This document shows positions 7,265-17,629 of a stretch of DNA of 64,000 bases, piece after piece. The stretch covers positions 1 to 64,000 of the forward strand of contig JASBUK010000109.1 in NCBI GenBank assembly GCA_030147925.1, written 5' to 3'. Origin of the DNA: Trueperaceae bacterium. GTDB taxonomy: Bacteria; Deinococcota; Deinococci; Deinococcales; Trueperaceae. Positions within the stretch are counted from its first letter, which is position 1; the number at the start of each line of letters is the position of its first letter. The notes beneath the pieces were generated by a model. That model worked only from the letters and a program-made list of their open reading frames with translations, did not search any database and was not told the DNA's origin. The translations under genes and the position numbers were made by a program.

Positions 7265-10200
7265 TTAAACCGCCTTGGCCTGTCTGGCCTTATAAGCAAT
7301 CTGCAAAAGCAGTCTCGCCAGCACGCCGCCGCTGGCCAAACTCAGGCTGTCATTTTCCTTAATTTCAGTGAGTGCTTGATCGTAGCGTTCAAGCAGGCGC
7401 GGATGTTCGGCTAAAAAAGCTTCCGGGCTTAAGGCGTCGTTGGCCTTACGGGCCTTGCAGTATTCCGCTCCTAGCTGGCGCTGTGCCCGGCGCAAATCCA
7501 TAATCAGGCCACCCAAGGCAATTTTCTCCCATTTGTCTTCATGAGCGTGCTCGAGCAAATTGTCACGCAGCCAGCCCAGCTCGAGCCTTTCACCCAGTGC
7601 ATAAAACGAAGTTCCGGCTTCTTCTAAGCTCACCTCGGCAATACGACTGACATCAATCACGCCAACTCCGCTAGGCAGATAATCCAAGCTGGCAATCTCC
7701 TGAGCCAATTCCACCGGTACGCCACTGTGGCTAAAGGCCTCAAAGCCCAGTTCGTAGCGGTTGCGCTCGCCTGTCGGCAACAAATCCTTAAGCTCCCGGC
7801 GCAACTGCGCTAAGGGCTCGCAATAGGCCGCCACGAAATCAGCTACCGGTTCGACCTTGAGGTCATTTAGCAAAATCCAGTTGACAATGCCCTCAACCGC
7901 ACGAACCAGGTCGTCAAGAGCATTGTACTGCGTCCGGGTGGAAATCTGCTGATCGAGCGCAAAAATGCGTTCCAAAAAGGGTCCCACCGCCAGGATCTCC
8001 AGCGCGACCAGCGCCGCCCGGATCACTTCTACGGGGCTTGCGCCGGTATCGCGGATACCGCGGTGGACAAAAGTGATGCCGAGCAAATCCACTACCTTAT
8101 TGGTGAATTGCGTGGCAATAATTTCCCGACGCAAAGGGTGATTTTTTATGGTCTCCGGGAAGCGCTCTTGCAAAACCTTGGGAAAGTAATCGAAAAGATA
8201 GTGCTGGAAATAAGGTTTGTTGGGAAAGTCGGTCTCTAGTAAACGGCGATAGATACCCATCTTGGTATAGGCCAGCAAAATGGCCAGCTCGGGTCGTGAC
8301 AAACCCTCACCTGCCCGGTGGCGATCTTCATAATCCTTGTGTCCGGGTAAATATTCTACTTTTGGCTTTAAGTCTCCACGACTCCGGTGATAGTCCTGGA
8401 GCGATTCAAACAGCAAGACGTCTTCACAACTACGGCGCTCGGCCAGCGAGAGACAGAGCGACTGCATGTAGTTATCACTTAGAACCAGCTTACTCACATC
8501 ATCGGTCATCTCCTTGAGTAGACGGTTGCGCTGCACAAAAGACAAGTCGCCACTGCTTAAAAGCGGCTGTAAGAGAATCTTGATATTAACCTCATGGTCG
8601 GACATATCCACACCGGCTGAATTGTCAATGGCATCGGTGTTGATGCGCCCACCGGCTCGAGCATAGTCGATGCGGGCAAGCTGGGTGAGGCCTAAGTTGC
8701 CACCTTCACCCACCACCTGCGCCTGTAAGTCATCGGCATCAATGCGCACCTCATCATTGTTTGAGTCACCCACGTCGGTGTTGCGCTCATGAGCAGATTT
8801 GACATAAGTGCCGATGCCGCCATTCCACAACAGGTCAACCGGCATCTTCAAAACGGCCTTTATCAAGTCCTGACCGCTTAAAGCCTCGTCACTAACGCCC
8901 AACATGGCCTTTAGTTGCGCACTTAAGGGAATAGATTTGGCATGTCGGGAATAAATACCACCCCCCTTGCTGATGAGCTTTTTGTTGTAATCCTCCCAGC
9001 TCGAGCGGGGCAGCTCAAAGAGCCGCTTTCTTTCCTTAAAGCTCTTTTCTAAGTCGGGGTCGGGGTCAAGAAATATATGCAGATGGTTAAAAGCCGCCTG
9101 CAACTTGATCTTGCGGCTGTATAGCATGCCGTTACCAAAGACATCGCCCGACATATCGCCAATAGCGACAACCGTAAAACTCTGCTCCATGACATCGATG
9201 CCGATTTCCCGAAAATGCCGCGCCACGCATTCCCAGGCGCCCCGGGCGGTGATGCCTTCTTTCTTATGGTCATAGCCATAAGAACCCCCAGAAGCAAAAG
9301 CGTCACCTAACCAAAAGTCATACTCGGCAGCCGTTTCGTTGGCCAAATCACTGAAGGTGGCCGTACCTTTATCTGCTGCTACTACCAGATAGGGATCGGG
9401 GTCGTCATAGACGACCAAGCCCTGCGGCTGCACCGTCTGACCGTCTTTTATGTTATCGGTTAAGTCGAGCAAACCGCGAATAAAACTGGTGTATTGCTGC
9501 TTGACATAATCTCTTAAGGACTCACGTTCAGTGGGCGCGTTTTTGATCACAAAACCGCCTTTAGAACCCACCGGTACGATGACGGCATTTTTGGTCATTT
9601 GCGTCTTCATCAGACCCAGCACTTCGGTGCGAAAGTCATCCGGGCGGTCACTCCAGCGGATGCCACCACGCGCCACCTTGCCTCCACGCAAATGTGTACC
9701 CTCAACACCCGGCCCGGTAACAGCAATCTCGTAAACCGGTTTGGGTTCAGGCATACCTATTACCGTACCCGAATCGAGCTTAAAGGAGATAATATCTTTA
9801 TCCAGGAAAAAATTGCTGCGCACCGTGGCGTCGATTAAGTTAAGTAGACCGCGCAAAGAACTATCTCCCGGCAAAGAGGACACCTGACTAAGGCTCTCTA
9901 AAAACCGCTCTTTGATCTGCTGCAACTGCTGCTCGCGGACCTTTTCCGGCGGCAAGTCCGGAGCGAACTTTGCGGCGAAGTAGCTGTAAAGAAGACCGGC
10001 AACCCGGGGGTGTTTGAGCAGGGTGTCATTAATAAAGCGACGGCTGGTCACCGCGCTTAACTGCGCGTAGTACATCTGGTAGCCGCGCAAGAGCGCCACC
10101 TGTCGAATGCTGAGCTCGCCATAAAGCACCAGGCGGTTTAAGCGATCATTTTCGGCGTTGCCAAGTAGCAAGGCCTCTAAGGCTTCGACCAATCTTGCTC

Positions 10201-12094
10201 CGTGCGAGCGCACATCCAGCAATCGCCCAGCTTCGTCCTGCACCCGAAAAATATCTAACCCCCGGACAACTATGTCCTCGCCATTAGGCACATGGGCAAA
10301 GTATGATATCTGCTCGAGCACTTTAAAACCCAGATTCTCCAAAACCGGCAATATCTGGCTCAAGATCAAGGCGCGCTGGTGATGATAAATCTTGACGTGA
10401 CTGGCGCCTTCACCGCGGCGGTCTTCCAGCGGATTGATGATATCTACTAAAAACAGCGTGTCGGCAAGTTTTTCGATGTGCTCAATGTCACGCAGCGCCA
10501 CCGCAGTCGAGGTATCGGCCTGGTAGAGTTTATCAAACGCCCCGGCGTAACGTTCGGCTAAGCGACGGCCCACGACCTCGCCTTTGGTGGCAACGAGGCG
10601 CTCGAGCAAATGATCTTGCCAGGTGCGGGTAAGCTCGGTTACCTCGGCCTCTAAACCCGGCATATCGATTTCAGCATAGCTGGTATCGGTAATAAAAAAG
10701 AAGTGAAAACGCACCTGCGCTTCGTCTTCACCCATAGCCAGTTGGTAATCGACATGCTTAGCCGATAATTTCTGACCCAAAAGCTGTTGGATTCTGCGGC
10801 GCACTTCGGTATTAAAGCGATCACGTGGCATAATCACCATGGCCGCCAAGCCTCTATCTAAGGGATCAGGGCGCAATGTTAAGCGCACTCCGCGGTCCTG
10901 CTCGAGCCCCATGATAGTGCGAATATCCTTATGCAACCTTTCCGAGTCGCTCCAGAACAACTCCTCACGCGGCATCGAGTTAAAGATGGCGACAATTTGC
11001 TTGTAGTCGTGAGATTCGGGTACGGCTTTGTCCAGCTCGATAACCTGACGCAACTTAAGCCTTAAAATAGGTATCTCCTCGACCGGGGTAGACAACGCCT
11101 TGGAGGTAAAAAGACCCACAAAACGCTGCTCACCACGCACTTGCCAGTTATCGCTCAACTTTTTAAGCCCGATATAATCCATCCTTACCGGGCGATGTAT
11201 CGTTGATTCGGCGTTGGTCTTGGTGACAATTAACAGTCTGCCGCCGGTGACGCGCTCGCGCAGACCCTCAGGAATTTCCGAGATCGGCACCGGCTGGCGA
11301 TAGCCGCTGTCCTCCATTTTGCGTAAAATACCCTGACCGGAACCGGCGTCCACCTGTAACATGGGGCCTTGTTTAGAGTCAAAAATATCGTATTCCCGAT
11401 AACCCAAAAAGATGAAGTTGTCATTGTCAAGCCAGTCCATGAAAGCGGCGTATTCTTCTAACTCCTCGGCACGGTTGCGGTAATAACCCTGAGCGCTAAC
11501 CTCGTGCAAATGCCTTAGGTAGTCGCGTAATTCAGCGGACTTAGCACGCATAGCCTGATAGTCGTCGGTAGCCAAGACCACGTCGGCCAGCACTGTTTCG
11601 ATAAGCTCTTTAAGCTCAGCAAGCTTTTTAGGATCATCTTCGCGGTCAATCAAGTAAAGCTCATAGGCTTCCTGCACACCCTGACCGCGGCTTCTGATCT
11701 GGCTAATAAGGCCCGCCTCATCACGCTCGAGCGAAAAAACCGGGTGGAGCAGGTGATAGAGTTCATAGCCCTCTCGGCGCAAGGCCATACGCACCGAATC
11801 CACAATAAAGGGCCGGTCAGCCAAGCAGAGCTCGAGCACCGTATGGGGCGCTTCCCAGCCATCGGCCTGATATGAAGGATTATAGACACGCACCTTGGCG
11901 TCCCCGGGCGCTTTTTCCTGAATGAATTTAAAGGCTTCTAAAGCGATTGCCAACAGGCTCTCGTCATCAAACTCATTAAAGAATTCGGGGCCAGCTTTGC
12001 TGAAAAGCATTTCTGAGAACTGCTCTAAGAGTGCCGCATCTTTGTCCTGAATGGATTTTATACGTTTTTGCAACTGCTCCAGTGTAGTGGTCAC
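7265..12094 (-). CDS. gdhB: NAD-specific glutamate dehydrogenase, large (GDH-180) type
   Basis: Very large NAD-dependent glutamate dehydrogenase that deaminates glutamate to 2-oxoglutarate. At about 1609 residues it matches the 180-kDa class known from Streptomyces and Pseudomonas. The long N-terminal regulatory half includes ACT-like segments. The catalytic half has RGGKVARGGIRWSDR, VPVGSKGGFV and the dinucleotide-binding part GDMSGDVFGNGML. GTG at 12109 also opens the frame, but GGAAAGGA lies five bases before GTG 12092-12094, which I take as the start. The gene stands alone; the 252-base gap to lspA holds both divergent promoters. Confidence 0.93.
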   Translation of the reverse strand: MTTTLEQLQKRIKSIQDKDAALLEQFSEMLFSKAGPEFFNEFDDESLLAIALEAFKFIQEKAPGDAKVRVYNPSYQADGWEAPHTVLELCLADRPFIVDSVRMALRREGYELYHLLHPVFSLERDEAGLISQIRSRGQGVQEAYELYLIDREDDPKKLAELKELIETVLADVVLATDDYQAMRAKSAELRDYLRHLHEVSAQGYYRNRAEELEEYAAFMDWLDNDNFIFLGYREYDIFDSKQGPMLQVDAGSGQGILRKMEDSGYRQPVPISEIPEGLRERVTGGRLLIVTKTNAESTIHRPVRMDYIGLKKLSDNWQVRGEQRFVGLFTSKALSTPVEEIPILRLKLRQVIELDKAVPESHDYKQIVAIFNSMPREELFWSDSERLHKDIRTIMGLEQDRGVRLTLRPDPLDRGLAAMVIMPRDRFNTEVRRRIQQLLGQKLSAKHVDYQLAMGEDEAQVRFHFFFITDTSYAEIDMPGLEAEVTELTRTWQDHLLERLVATKGEVVGRRLAERYAGAFDKLYQADTSTAVALRDIEHIEKLADTLFLVDIINPLEDRRGEGASHVKIYHHQRALILSQILPVLENLGFKVLEQISYFAHVPNGEDIVVRGLDIFRVQDEAGRLLDVRSHGARLVEALEALLLGNAENDRLNRLVLYGELSIRQVALLRGYQMYYAQLSAVTSRRFINDTLLKHPRVAGLLYSYFAAKFAPDLPPEKVREQQLQQIKERFLESLSQVSSLPGDSSLRGLLNLIDATVRSNFFLDKDIISFKLDSGTVIGMPEPKPVYEIAVTGPGVEGTHLRGGKVARGGIRWSDRPDDFRTEVLGLMKTQMTKNAVIVPVGSKGGFVIKNAPTERESLRDYVKQQYTSFIRGLLDLTDNIKDGQTVQPQGLVVYDDPDPYLVVAADKGTATFSDLANETAAEYDFWLGDAFASGGSYGYDHKKEGITARGAWECVARHFREIGIDVMEQSFTVVAIGDMSGDVFGNGMLYSRKIKLQAAFNHLHIFLDPDPDLEKSFKERKRLFELPRSSWEDYNKKLISKGGGIYSRHAKSIPLSAQLKAMLGVSDEALSGQDLIKAVLKMPVDLLWNGGIGTYVKSAHERNTDVGDSNNDEVRIDADDLQAQVVGEGGNLGLTQLARIDYARAGGRINTDAIDNSAGVDMSDHEVNIKILLQPLLSSGDLSFVQRNRLLKEMTDDVSKLVLSDNYMQSLCLSLAERRSCEDVLLFESLQDYHRSRGDLKPKVEYLPGHKDYEDRHRAGEGLSRPELAILLAYTKMGIYRRLLETDFPNKPYFQHYLFDYFPKVLQERFPETIKNHPLRREIIATQFTNKVVDLLGITFVHRGIRDTGASPVEVIRAALVALEILAVGPFLERIFALDQQISTRTQYNALDDLVRAVEGIVNWILLNDLKVEPVADFVAAYCEPLAQLRRELKDLLPTGERNRYELGFEAFSHSGVPVELAQEIASLDYLPSGVGVIDVSRIAEVSLEEAGTSFYALGERLELGWLRDNLLEHAHEDKWEKIALGGLIMDLRRAQRQLGAEYCKARKANDALSPEAFLAEHPRLLERYDQALTEIKENDSLSLASGGVLARLLLQIAYKARQAKAV

Positions 12095-12349
12095 GGAGGT
12101 CCTTTCCACCAGCAGCGGCGACGGTCAAAACCAGGGCGTCCCCGACTGGCTGGTATCAACTGTCTAAAGCAACTGGCAACCTATCCTGAGGAAACATCAA
12201 AAACCAGAACCCAGACAAAAGTGCTAGATAACCAAAGGTCGATAGCCGCTGTATATGCCAGAGTATACTCGAAACTTTCATCTTAAATACACCAAATTAC
12301 ACAACCCGGACCTGCCGTATAGACAGCCTGTAGTGCGGTAGTTTACGCT

Positions 12350-12355
12350 TATACT
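12350..12355 (+). promoter_or_regulatory. -10 box for leaderless lspA
   Basis: TATACT lies six bases before the lspA ATG with no SD sequence between, so transcription should begin at or next to the start codon. No clear -35 hexamer is seen. Confidence 0.65.
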
Positions 12356-12361
12356 GGTTTT

Positions 12362-12940
12362 ATGTACCTGCTTGTTGCCGCGTTTCTTATCCTGGCCGAT
12401 CAACTCAGTAAAATTTGGGCAGTCAACACCTTTACCTTAGGTAGACCCGAAAGCTATATCGGCCTGGGTTTTTATTTCACTTACATACAAAATACCGGGG
12501 CTGCCTTTGGCATCTTACAAGGCGGCGCTCTGTTGCTAGGGTTATTATCGGCTAGCGTGGCGCTAGTTATTCTCATCTATCTGCTGCGCAATGTTCGCAC
12601 GCTTCCTAGCTTGCAAGTTTTCGCACTAACACTGATTTTTAGTGGTGCAGTTGGCAATATGATTGATCGCCTCTGGCTTGGCTATGTACGTGATTTCATC
12701 CACTTCATGTTGCCCAATTTTAACTTTGCGGTCTTTAACTTAGCGGACAGCTATGTGGTCATCGGAGCCGGGCTGCTGCTGATCGGCAGCTTTATTCACC
12801 CCGCGGAAAAAGCTGCCGAGGTCACAGAAAAACGGCATGAACCCTTAAGCGATCCAGAGTTTTTCCAGCACGCTGATATATCCGCTGAGACAGCTCATGA
12901 AACACAGCATGACCCGTCCAAGAGTTCTGATAAGTCTTAA
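12362..12940 (+). CDS. lspA: Lipoprotein signal peptidase (signal peptidase II)
   Basis: Inner-membrane aspartyl protease that cleaves the signal peptide of diacylglyceryl-modified prolipoproteins. Four transmembrane helices are visible, and the family residues are all in place: Asp13, Asn44 in QNTGAAFG, the catalytic Asp111 in YVRDF and Asp129 in FNLADS. At 192 residues it is longer than usual because of a charged C-terminal tail of about 35 residues. The mRNA is probably leaderless. The end overlaps the convergent prmC by four bases. The binding protein at 2512 lacks a lipobox, so its substrates are encoded elsewhere. Confidence 0.95.
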   Translation: MYLLVAAFLILADQLSKIWAVNTFTLGRPESYIGLGFYFTYIQNTGAAFGILQGGALLLGLLSASVALVILIYLLRNVRTLPSLQVFALTLIFSGAVGNMIDRLWLGYVRDFIHFMLPNFNFAVFNLADSYVVIGAGLLLIGSFIHPAEKAAEVTEKRHEPLSDPEFFQHADISAETAHETQHDPSKSSDKS

Positions 12941-13776
12941 CGCTTAAGATATAAAAAGCGCTCTCGCCCGAGCAAATCCTTAAGCAGACGCCGCTGCGGC
13001 CAACGCTCGGCAAGTGCCAGAGCTTTGTGGCTGTTGCGGGGGTCAAGCTCGAGCACGAAGATAGCTCTCTTTTTAAGAATTCCAAACGCCGCTTGCTCGA
13101 GCCTTTTGAAATGCTCGAGCCCCTCGGCGCCGGAATACAGTGAGCTAAGCGGTTCGGCCTGTACTTCCGGACTGAGCAGCTCAATATCCGTTTGGGGTAA
13201 GTACGGCGGGTTGGATATCAGCAAATCCGCCTCACGGGCAAAATTTCTTAACTCGGGCTGGTCGAGCAGGTCGGCTTGTTTCAAACGGAGCTTAAGCCCA
13301 AGCCGCCGGGCATTTTCCCATGCTAGTTCTAGCGCCGCTGCTGAAATATCGCTGGCCATAACCACCGCATCAGGGCGCTCGTGTTTTATAGCCAGGGCAA
13401 TAGCACCACTACCTGTACCGATATCGAGCACCTTTGCTGCAGCAATTTCGCGTATGGCTTTCAGGGCTATTTCGACCAGAGTTTCGGTCTCGGGCCGGGG
13501 AATAAGCACCGCTGGCGAGACAAGCAGTTCCAAACCATAGAAATGAGCCTTGCCCAGGATATGCTGCAAGGGCTCCCGGCGACAACGACGTCTTAGCCAA
13601 TCTTGCAGAGTTTGCTTTTGCTGAACCGTTAGGCTCTGATCTCGTTTAAGCAATACGTCCACCCGCGAAAGTCCCGTAAGCTCCCCAAGCAGCAACATGG
13701 CCTCGGCCTCGAAGCTGTCGATACCGGCTTTTTTGAGACGTTTCTGGCTGTTTTTTAGGGCTTCAGCTACCGTCAT
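12937..13776 (-). CDS. prmC: Peptide chain release factor N5-glutamine methyltransferase
   Basis: Methylates the glutamine of the GGQ motif in release factors RF1 and RF2, improving termination. The SAM-binding motif is VLDIGTGSGAIALA (residues about 117-130) and the catalytic NPPY is at 189-192. The N-terminal helical domain that contacts the release factor is present, and 279 residues is the usual length. The start is ATG 13776. It lies 32 bases after the queuosine-salvage gene on the same strand, and its end overlaps lspA. Confidence 0.95.
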   Translation of the reverse strand: MTVAEALKNSQKRLKKAGIDSFEAEAMLLLGELTGLSRVDVLLKRDQSLTVQQKQTLQDWLRRRCRREPLQHILGKAHFYGLELLVSPAVLIPRPETETLVEIALKAIREIAAAKVLDIGTGSGAIALAIKHERPDAVVMASDISAAALELAWENARRLGLKLRLKQADLLDQPELRNFAREADLLISNPPYLPQTDIELLSPEVQAEPLSSLYSGAEGLEHFKRLEQAAFGILKKRAIFVLELDPRNSHKALALAERWPQRRLLKDLLGRERFLYLKR

Positions 13777-13808
13777 GAGTAATTCTTATCGGCCTGGGGC
13801 TTCTTCGA

Positions 13809-14768
13809 TCAGTAAAACACCGTCTGCGTGCGGTGACGCGCTAAGGCCTTGTAACGATTTGCCTGCCCTCGATTCCAGAGCAGCACGTCAAGCTGCTGCG
13901 CCGTTACTTTATGACCGGCCCTCTGCAAAGCCGCCACCAAGAGTTCCACGGCATGAAGGGTCACGGCGCGAAGCTCAATTTCCTCTAAAGACCCGGCAGG
14001 GATAAGCTCACCGGCATCAATGCGGGATATCAGCGCCGGATCATAGCCAAGAAGACCATCTAGGCGCAGGACGTGTGGTAGCAGATTGTCGGCAAAAATC
14101 GTCAGTTGCTCAAGGTCGTCAAATTGCCCATAACCCTGCCCGGCAAAGGCCAGGGCTAAATCCGAGGCGGTGATCTGCGCACGTTTATAAAGCGGCACCT
14201 CCAGCCCGTCATAATCCGCCACGTCCTGAAAATAGGGCATTTTGGCAAGCAGGCGCAGCAGTCGTTCTGCCGACTGCTGCGCAGAAGCAATTAAGTCTAC
14301 AAAGCTACCGTCAAACTCTCTAAGCAGATATTCGCCCAGCTCATTAAGGGCCTGGGTGAACAGCGCCATCAGCTCGGCCCGGACGACATCGTCTAGGTTC
14401 TGAGCAAATATCCCGGCGCAATCTTCAAGACTCAGTGACTCTAGCTCCGGGGCCGAAAGCGGACCGCGTGATTCAAAATAATCCTTTAAACGTGAGGCCA
14501 CCGTAAAGTAGCCCGACATCGAGTGTCGTTTTTGCAACCACGGAAAGTAACCGGAACCAAAGTTGATGGTATCTAAGGTGAGGATATAGGCCAGGGTGTC
14601 TTCTGCCGAACCTAAAAAGTGATGCTTAAGGTCATAGCTTGGCGCTATGGTCGCCTCCTGGGCCAATGACTGGGCGTAGGCGTCAATCTTGTCGTTATTT
14701 AGCTTTACATAACGCGCCCGCTTAGCAAGTCCGGCACAGGCTTGACGAATGGCGGTTAAGGTATTCAT
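13809..14768 (-). CDS. Queuosine salvage protein (Qng1/DUF2419 family)
   Basis: About 319 residues similar to the DUF2419 family, whose members release queuine from queuosine 5'-phosphate (Qng1) or act in queuosine salvage. Recognisable segments are LDTINFGSGYFPWL near the start, a central LYKRAQITASDL, FADNLLPHVLRLDGLLGYDPAL and the C-terminal HRTQTVFY. I place the start at ATG 14768 (MNTLTAIRQACAGLAKRARYVKLN); the frame is open further upstream but through repeat sequence. No transporter or tgt gene is nearby. It probably shares a transcript with prmC. Family assignment from motif memory is good; activity is inferred. Confidence 0.8.
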   Translation of the reverse strand: MNTLTAIRQACAGLAKRARYVKLNNDKIDAYAQSLAQEATIAPSYDLKHHFLGSAEDTLAYILTLDTINFGSGYFPWLQKRHSMSGYFTVASRLKDYFESRGPLSAPELESLSLEDCAGIFAQNLDDVVRAELMALFTQALNELGEYLLREFDGSFVDLIASAQQSAERLLRLLAKMPYFQDVADYDGLEVPLYKRAQITASDLALAFAGQGYGQFDDLEQLTIFADNLLPHVLRLDGLLGYDPALISRIDAGELIPAGSLEEIELRAVTLHAVELLVAALQRAGHKVTAQQLDVLLWNRGQANRYKALARHRTQTVFY

Positions 14769-15168
14769 AGCATTTTTAGAAAGTATTCCTCCAAAGTGAG
14801 GGATGGGGTGTGAGGCATGAGGTGCAAGTGGCCAAGGCAATTCTGATTGTGATCATGTTGACTATCATAAGCTCTTAATATTGATTCCGCTAAAAAGCCG
14901 AAAAGAGGTGAGTGGTTAGTAGTCGGTAGTTGGTGGTGGGTGGTTTGTAGGGAGGGGTGGGTAGGAATGGCGTTTCTAGAAAGCCCCTCACCGAGTTCAT
15001 TTTAGATGTTTGCGGCTGGCTGATAAATTCCCGTTGCCTGATTTTGCCACCTCTAAAAGACCCCGAGTTTCTACCTCCTACTAACCACTTTCCACTGATC
15101 ACTTTTTGCTTTCCATCCAAAATAGGAAATGCCCCAAAGCCCCAACGCAGCCTTACTCTGGGCAAGAC
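14769..15168. repeat. Intergenic repeat block: family 1 copy plus a family 2 end
   Basis: This 400-base gap holds no gene. 14769-14822 is a module (TTTTTAGAAAGTATTCCTCC on the minus-gene side, then a GTGAGG-rich stretch) that recurs at about 61540-61590. TAA (14876-14878) is followed by TATTGATTCCG and AAAAAGCCGAAAAG, an end of the family 2 element. From about 14905 to 15120 lies a family 1 repeat: a G/T-rich arm (GAGTGGTTAGTAGTCGGTAG), a core with GAGTTCATTTTAGATG and AAATTCCCGTTGCCTGA, and a pyrimidine-rich arm (TTTCTACCTCCTACTAACCA) partly complementary to the first. Confidence 0.75.
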
Positions 15169-15765
15169 TTAACTGGGCTTGACTACCACCCGGCGATTAC
15201 GCCCTTCACCGGCCGACTCGCTGACAACCGAGGCGTCGTCGGCCAATTCCATGTGAATCACCCGGCGCTCTGCTGCGCTCATGGGCTCGAGCTCGGCGGC
15301 AAAGCCGGTCTTGCGCACGCGACTGGCGGCCTTGCGCGCAGTGCCGCGCAGACGTTCGTCGCGACGACGCTTATAACCCCCGACATCGATATTGATGCGC
15401 TTGCGTGGGCCAAGTTCCTCGCGGTTGACCACCGCATTGGTCAGATACTCAAGCGCCGCCAGCGTTCGCCCGTTACGACCAATTATCTTGCCCGGATCGC
15501 CACCAAAGATATCGACATTAAGCTCCTCTTCTGCCGAGCTGATTTCCACGGCATAAGCGGGGTCGAAATTTAGCAGCAGATGCACCAGAAAAGACTCGCA
15601 ACGTTCCTCTATACTCCCCTTTAATGCCGCAGCCGGAGCTATGGCTACGTTTAGGCTCTGCTCCTGAGCCACCGGCAGATCGGGCAAAGCAGGCTCGAGC
15701 CCTTCGTCTTCGCTGGTGCTGATACCGATATCTTCGAGATATTTATCCAAATCGTTATCTGCCAT
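15169..15765 (-). CDS. jag: Jag/KhpB-type RNA-binding protein
   Basis: RNA-binding protein of the SpoIIIJ-associated Jag/EloR/KhpB family. The KH domain shows IIGRNGRTLAALEYL (residues about 95-110) and the R3H domain shows MSAAERRVIHMEL near residue 165. The short acidic N-terminus of about 45 residues replaces the longer Jag-N domain of Bacillus. It follows yidC in the same direction with a 60-base gap, the normal neighbourhood for this gene. Its ends are strongly basic, as expected for an RNA binder. Roles in cell elongation and sRNA binding are known for relatives only. Confidence 0.92.
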   Translation of the reverse strand: MADNDLDKYLEDIGISTSEDEGLEPALPDLPVAQEQSLNVAIAPAAALKGSIEERCESFLVHLLLNFDPAYAVEISSAEEELNVDIFGGDPGKIIGRNGRTLAALEYLTNAVVNREELGPRKRINIDVGGYKRRRDERLRGTARKAASRVRKTGFAAELEPMSAAERRVIHMELADDASVVSESAGEGRNRRVVVKPS

Positions 15766-15824
15766 GAGTCAACATCCTTTATTTTAAGCGGCCCACAGCT
15801 TCCATAATAACGGAAAACATCGCG

Positions 15825-17369
15825 CTAAGCCGCTTTCGCAGGACTTGGATACCTGCGCTGGATTAAGTATTGCTGCGCAATCTGCACAAGCATCGATGCC
15901 ACCCAGTATAAGGTGACTCCTGCCGGAAAGTTAATGATGAAAAAGACAAAGACCACATTGATTAGCAGTTGCTGACGTAGCGACTGCGGGTTGCCTTTAG
16001 CCATCAGGAAAGACTGACCCACCATAACGCCCACATAGAGAATTGGCAGAATATAGGTCGGGTCGGCTAAACCCAAATCGGGAATCCACAAAAACCCCTG
16101 ATTGAATTCGTAGTTGAGAAACACTCGCCACAAAATGATAAAGATCGGCATTTGAATCAGGATGGGCAAACAACCCCCCGCCGGATTTACCCCGGCCTCC
16201 TGATAGAGCTTCATCGTTTCCTGGGTGAGTTTTTCGCGGTTATCCTTGTATTTTTTCTGCAGTTCCTGCAACTTGGGCTGAATTTGCTGCATGCCCACCA
16301 TAGACTTGGTCTGCGTGGTCATGAGCGGCCAGATAATCACGCGGAAAAGCAGGGTCAGTATGATAATCGATAGACCCCAACTACCCACTACTCCCTGGAT
16401 TGCCTCGAGCACCAGGATGACCCCAACCGATAAACGACCTAAAATGTTGGCGTTAAAAAGACCAGCTAAGTCACGGTAGCCTTCTTGGTAATAAGTTACC
16501 AGTTCGTTGCGACCTGTATAAACACGCAGATCAAACTCGACAGAGTCCGCTTGAACAGACAGACTCTTTTGCATGCTGATGATATTGGGAGGCAGAAAAA
16601 GCGCTTGCATTGCTTCAGCCGACACATCGGCAGCTGGACGCAAGATCATGGCAAAACCGGTATTGCGGTTGTTGTTTTGTATAGAGATATAGCTGGGATT
16701 ATCCACCGGCTGCGACAGCGGATTTAAGGTGAAGTTTTCACCCTGCCCAATCTTGACCGTCGGCGCTTCCTGACGGGCAATGCCGGGCATTGCAAGTTGC
16801 ACATTGACGTCACCCGCATCCTCGGCGGCCACAACACGGCTTAGCTTTAAAGACAGATCAAAGTTGATACGAACACCGCTTAATGTGAGTAACTTTTCTA
16901 CTTGGTAGTCTCCCAAACGATAGCTAAATTCCCCGCGATAATCGGTATCGTTGACACGAGTCCAGGTGCTGCTTGCCTCTGTAGGCTGCAAATACTGACC
17001 GTCAATAAGCACAGCCAGCCCCGGGATATTAGCCGTATAGGGAATAAGGTTCTGATTGGCATCAATGTTGTAGTTGCCGTTTAAATCCTGACCTTTTTGT
17101 TGTTTAGCATAGACCGCCACCAACTGCCCAGCTGCGTCAAAAAGGAAATCATTGCTTTTGGTGGTTATCAGCTGTAAGTCTGCATCACGCAGTTCACACC
17201 AAAAAGACGTCGAGGCCGGTAGGCTACAAAGTTCGTCGACCTTGTCCATATTGCGAAAGTCAGCGGCATTAAAATCAACCAGTGAAAACTCAACTCGTGC
17301 AAATGCCGTTGACAGTAGCGTCAAAACTGAAATAACTGTCAGTAAAATACTTAGGGTCTTGCCTCTCAA
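15825..17369 (-). CDS. yidC: Membrane protein insertase YidC
   Basis: Inserts and folds inner-membrane proteins, alone or with SecYEG. It has an N-terminal signal-anchor helix (residues 1-24), a large periplasmic beta-domain of about 270 residues as in Gram-negative YidC, then the conserved five-helix core beginning [21 protein letters not shown] with [13 protein letters not shown] and the [19 protein letters not shown] segment. There is no lipobox, unlike Bacillus SpoIIIJ. The large periplasmic domain supports a diderm host. It overlaps yidD by four bases and lies inside the rpmH-rnpA-yidD-yidC-jag cluster. Confidence 0.96.
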   Translation of the reverse strand: MRGKTLSILLTVISVLTLLSTAFARVEFSLVDFNAADFRNMDKVDELCSLPASTSFWCELRDADLQLITTKSNDFLFDAAGQLVAVYAKQQKGQDLNGNYNIDANQNLIPYTANIPGLAVLIDGQYLQPTEASSTWTRVNDTDYRGEFSYRLGDYQVEKLLTLSGVRINFDLSLKLSRVVAAEDAGDVNVQLAMPGIARQEAPTVKIGQGENFTLNPLSQPVDNPSYISIQNNNRNTGFAMILRPAADVSAEAMQALFLPPNIISMQKSLSVQADSVEFDLRVYTGRNELVTYYQEGYRDLAGLFNANILGRLSVGVILVLEAIQGVVGSWGLSIIILTLLFRVIIWPLMTTQTKSMVGMQQIQPKLQELQKKYKDNREKLTQETMKLYQEAGVNPAGGCLPILIQMPIFIILWRVFLNYEFNQGFLWIPDLGLADPTYILPILYVGVMVGQSFLMAKGNPQSLRQQLLINVVFVFFIINFPAGVTLYWVASMLVQIAQQYLIQRRYPSPAKAA

Positions 17370-17629
17370 GATTCCTCCGTAACCGGTGCTCTCTTGGCCT
17401 TTGGTGGGACAGGATCAAAGCCTCCGGGGTGTAAGGGATGACATTTCAGGATGCGTCTTAAGGCCAGCCACAGGCCTTTTATAGCGCCGTGTTGACTGAC
17501 CGCCTCGACTGCATAAGCACTACAAGTAGGATGAAAGCGGCAGCTTGGCTGTGCTTTTAAAGGAGATAAAAAACGGCGATAAAAGTGTACCGGCGCAAGC
17601 ACCAAGCGCTGGGCAAGAGATAACTTCAT
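17366..17629 (-). CDS. yidD: Membrane protein insertion efficiency factor YidD
   Basis: Small 87-residue protein that assists YidC-dependent insertion. The family signature is intact: [14 protein letters not shown] [26 protein letters not shown], and [16 protein letters not shown] at the end. The ATG overlaps the rnpA stop as ATGA and its stop overlaps the yidC start, so translation of three genes is coupled. An amphipathic N-terminal helix suggests peripheral attachment to the inner membrane. Confidence 0.95.
   Translation of the reverse strand: MKLSLAQRLVLAPVHFYRRFLSPLKAQPSCRFHPTCSAYAVEAVSQHGAIKGLWLALRRILKCHPLHPGGFDPVPPKAKRAPVTEES

Noticed and set aside
7265-12109. GTG 12109 as start of the glutamate dehydrogenase
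   Set aside because: GGAAAGGA lies between this codon and GTG 12094, at the right distance for the latter, and nothing suitable precedes the former.
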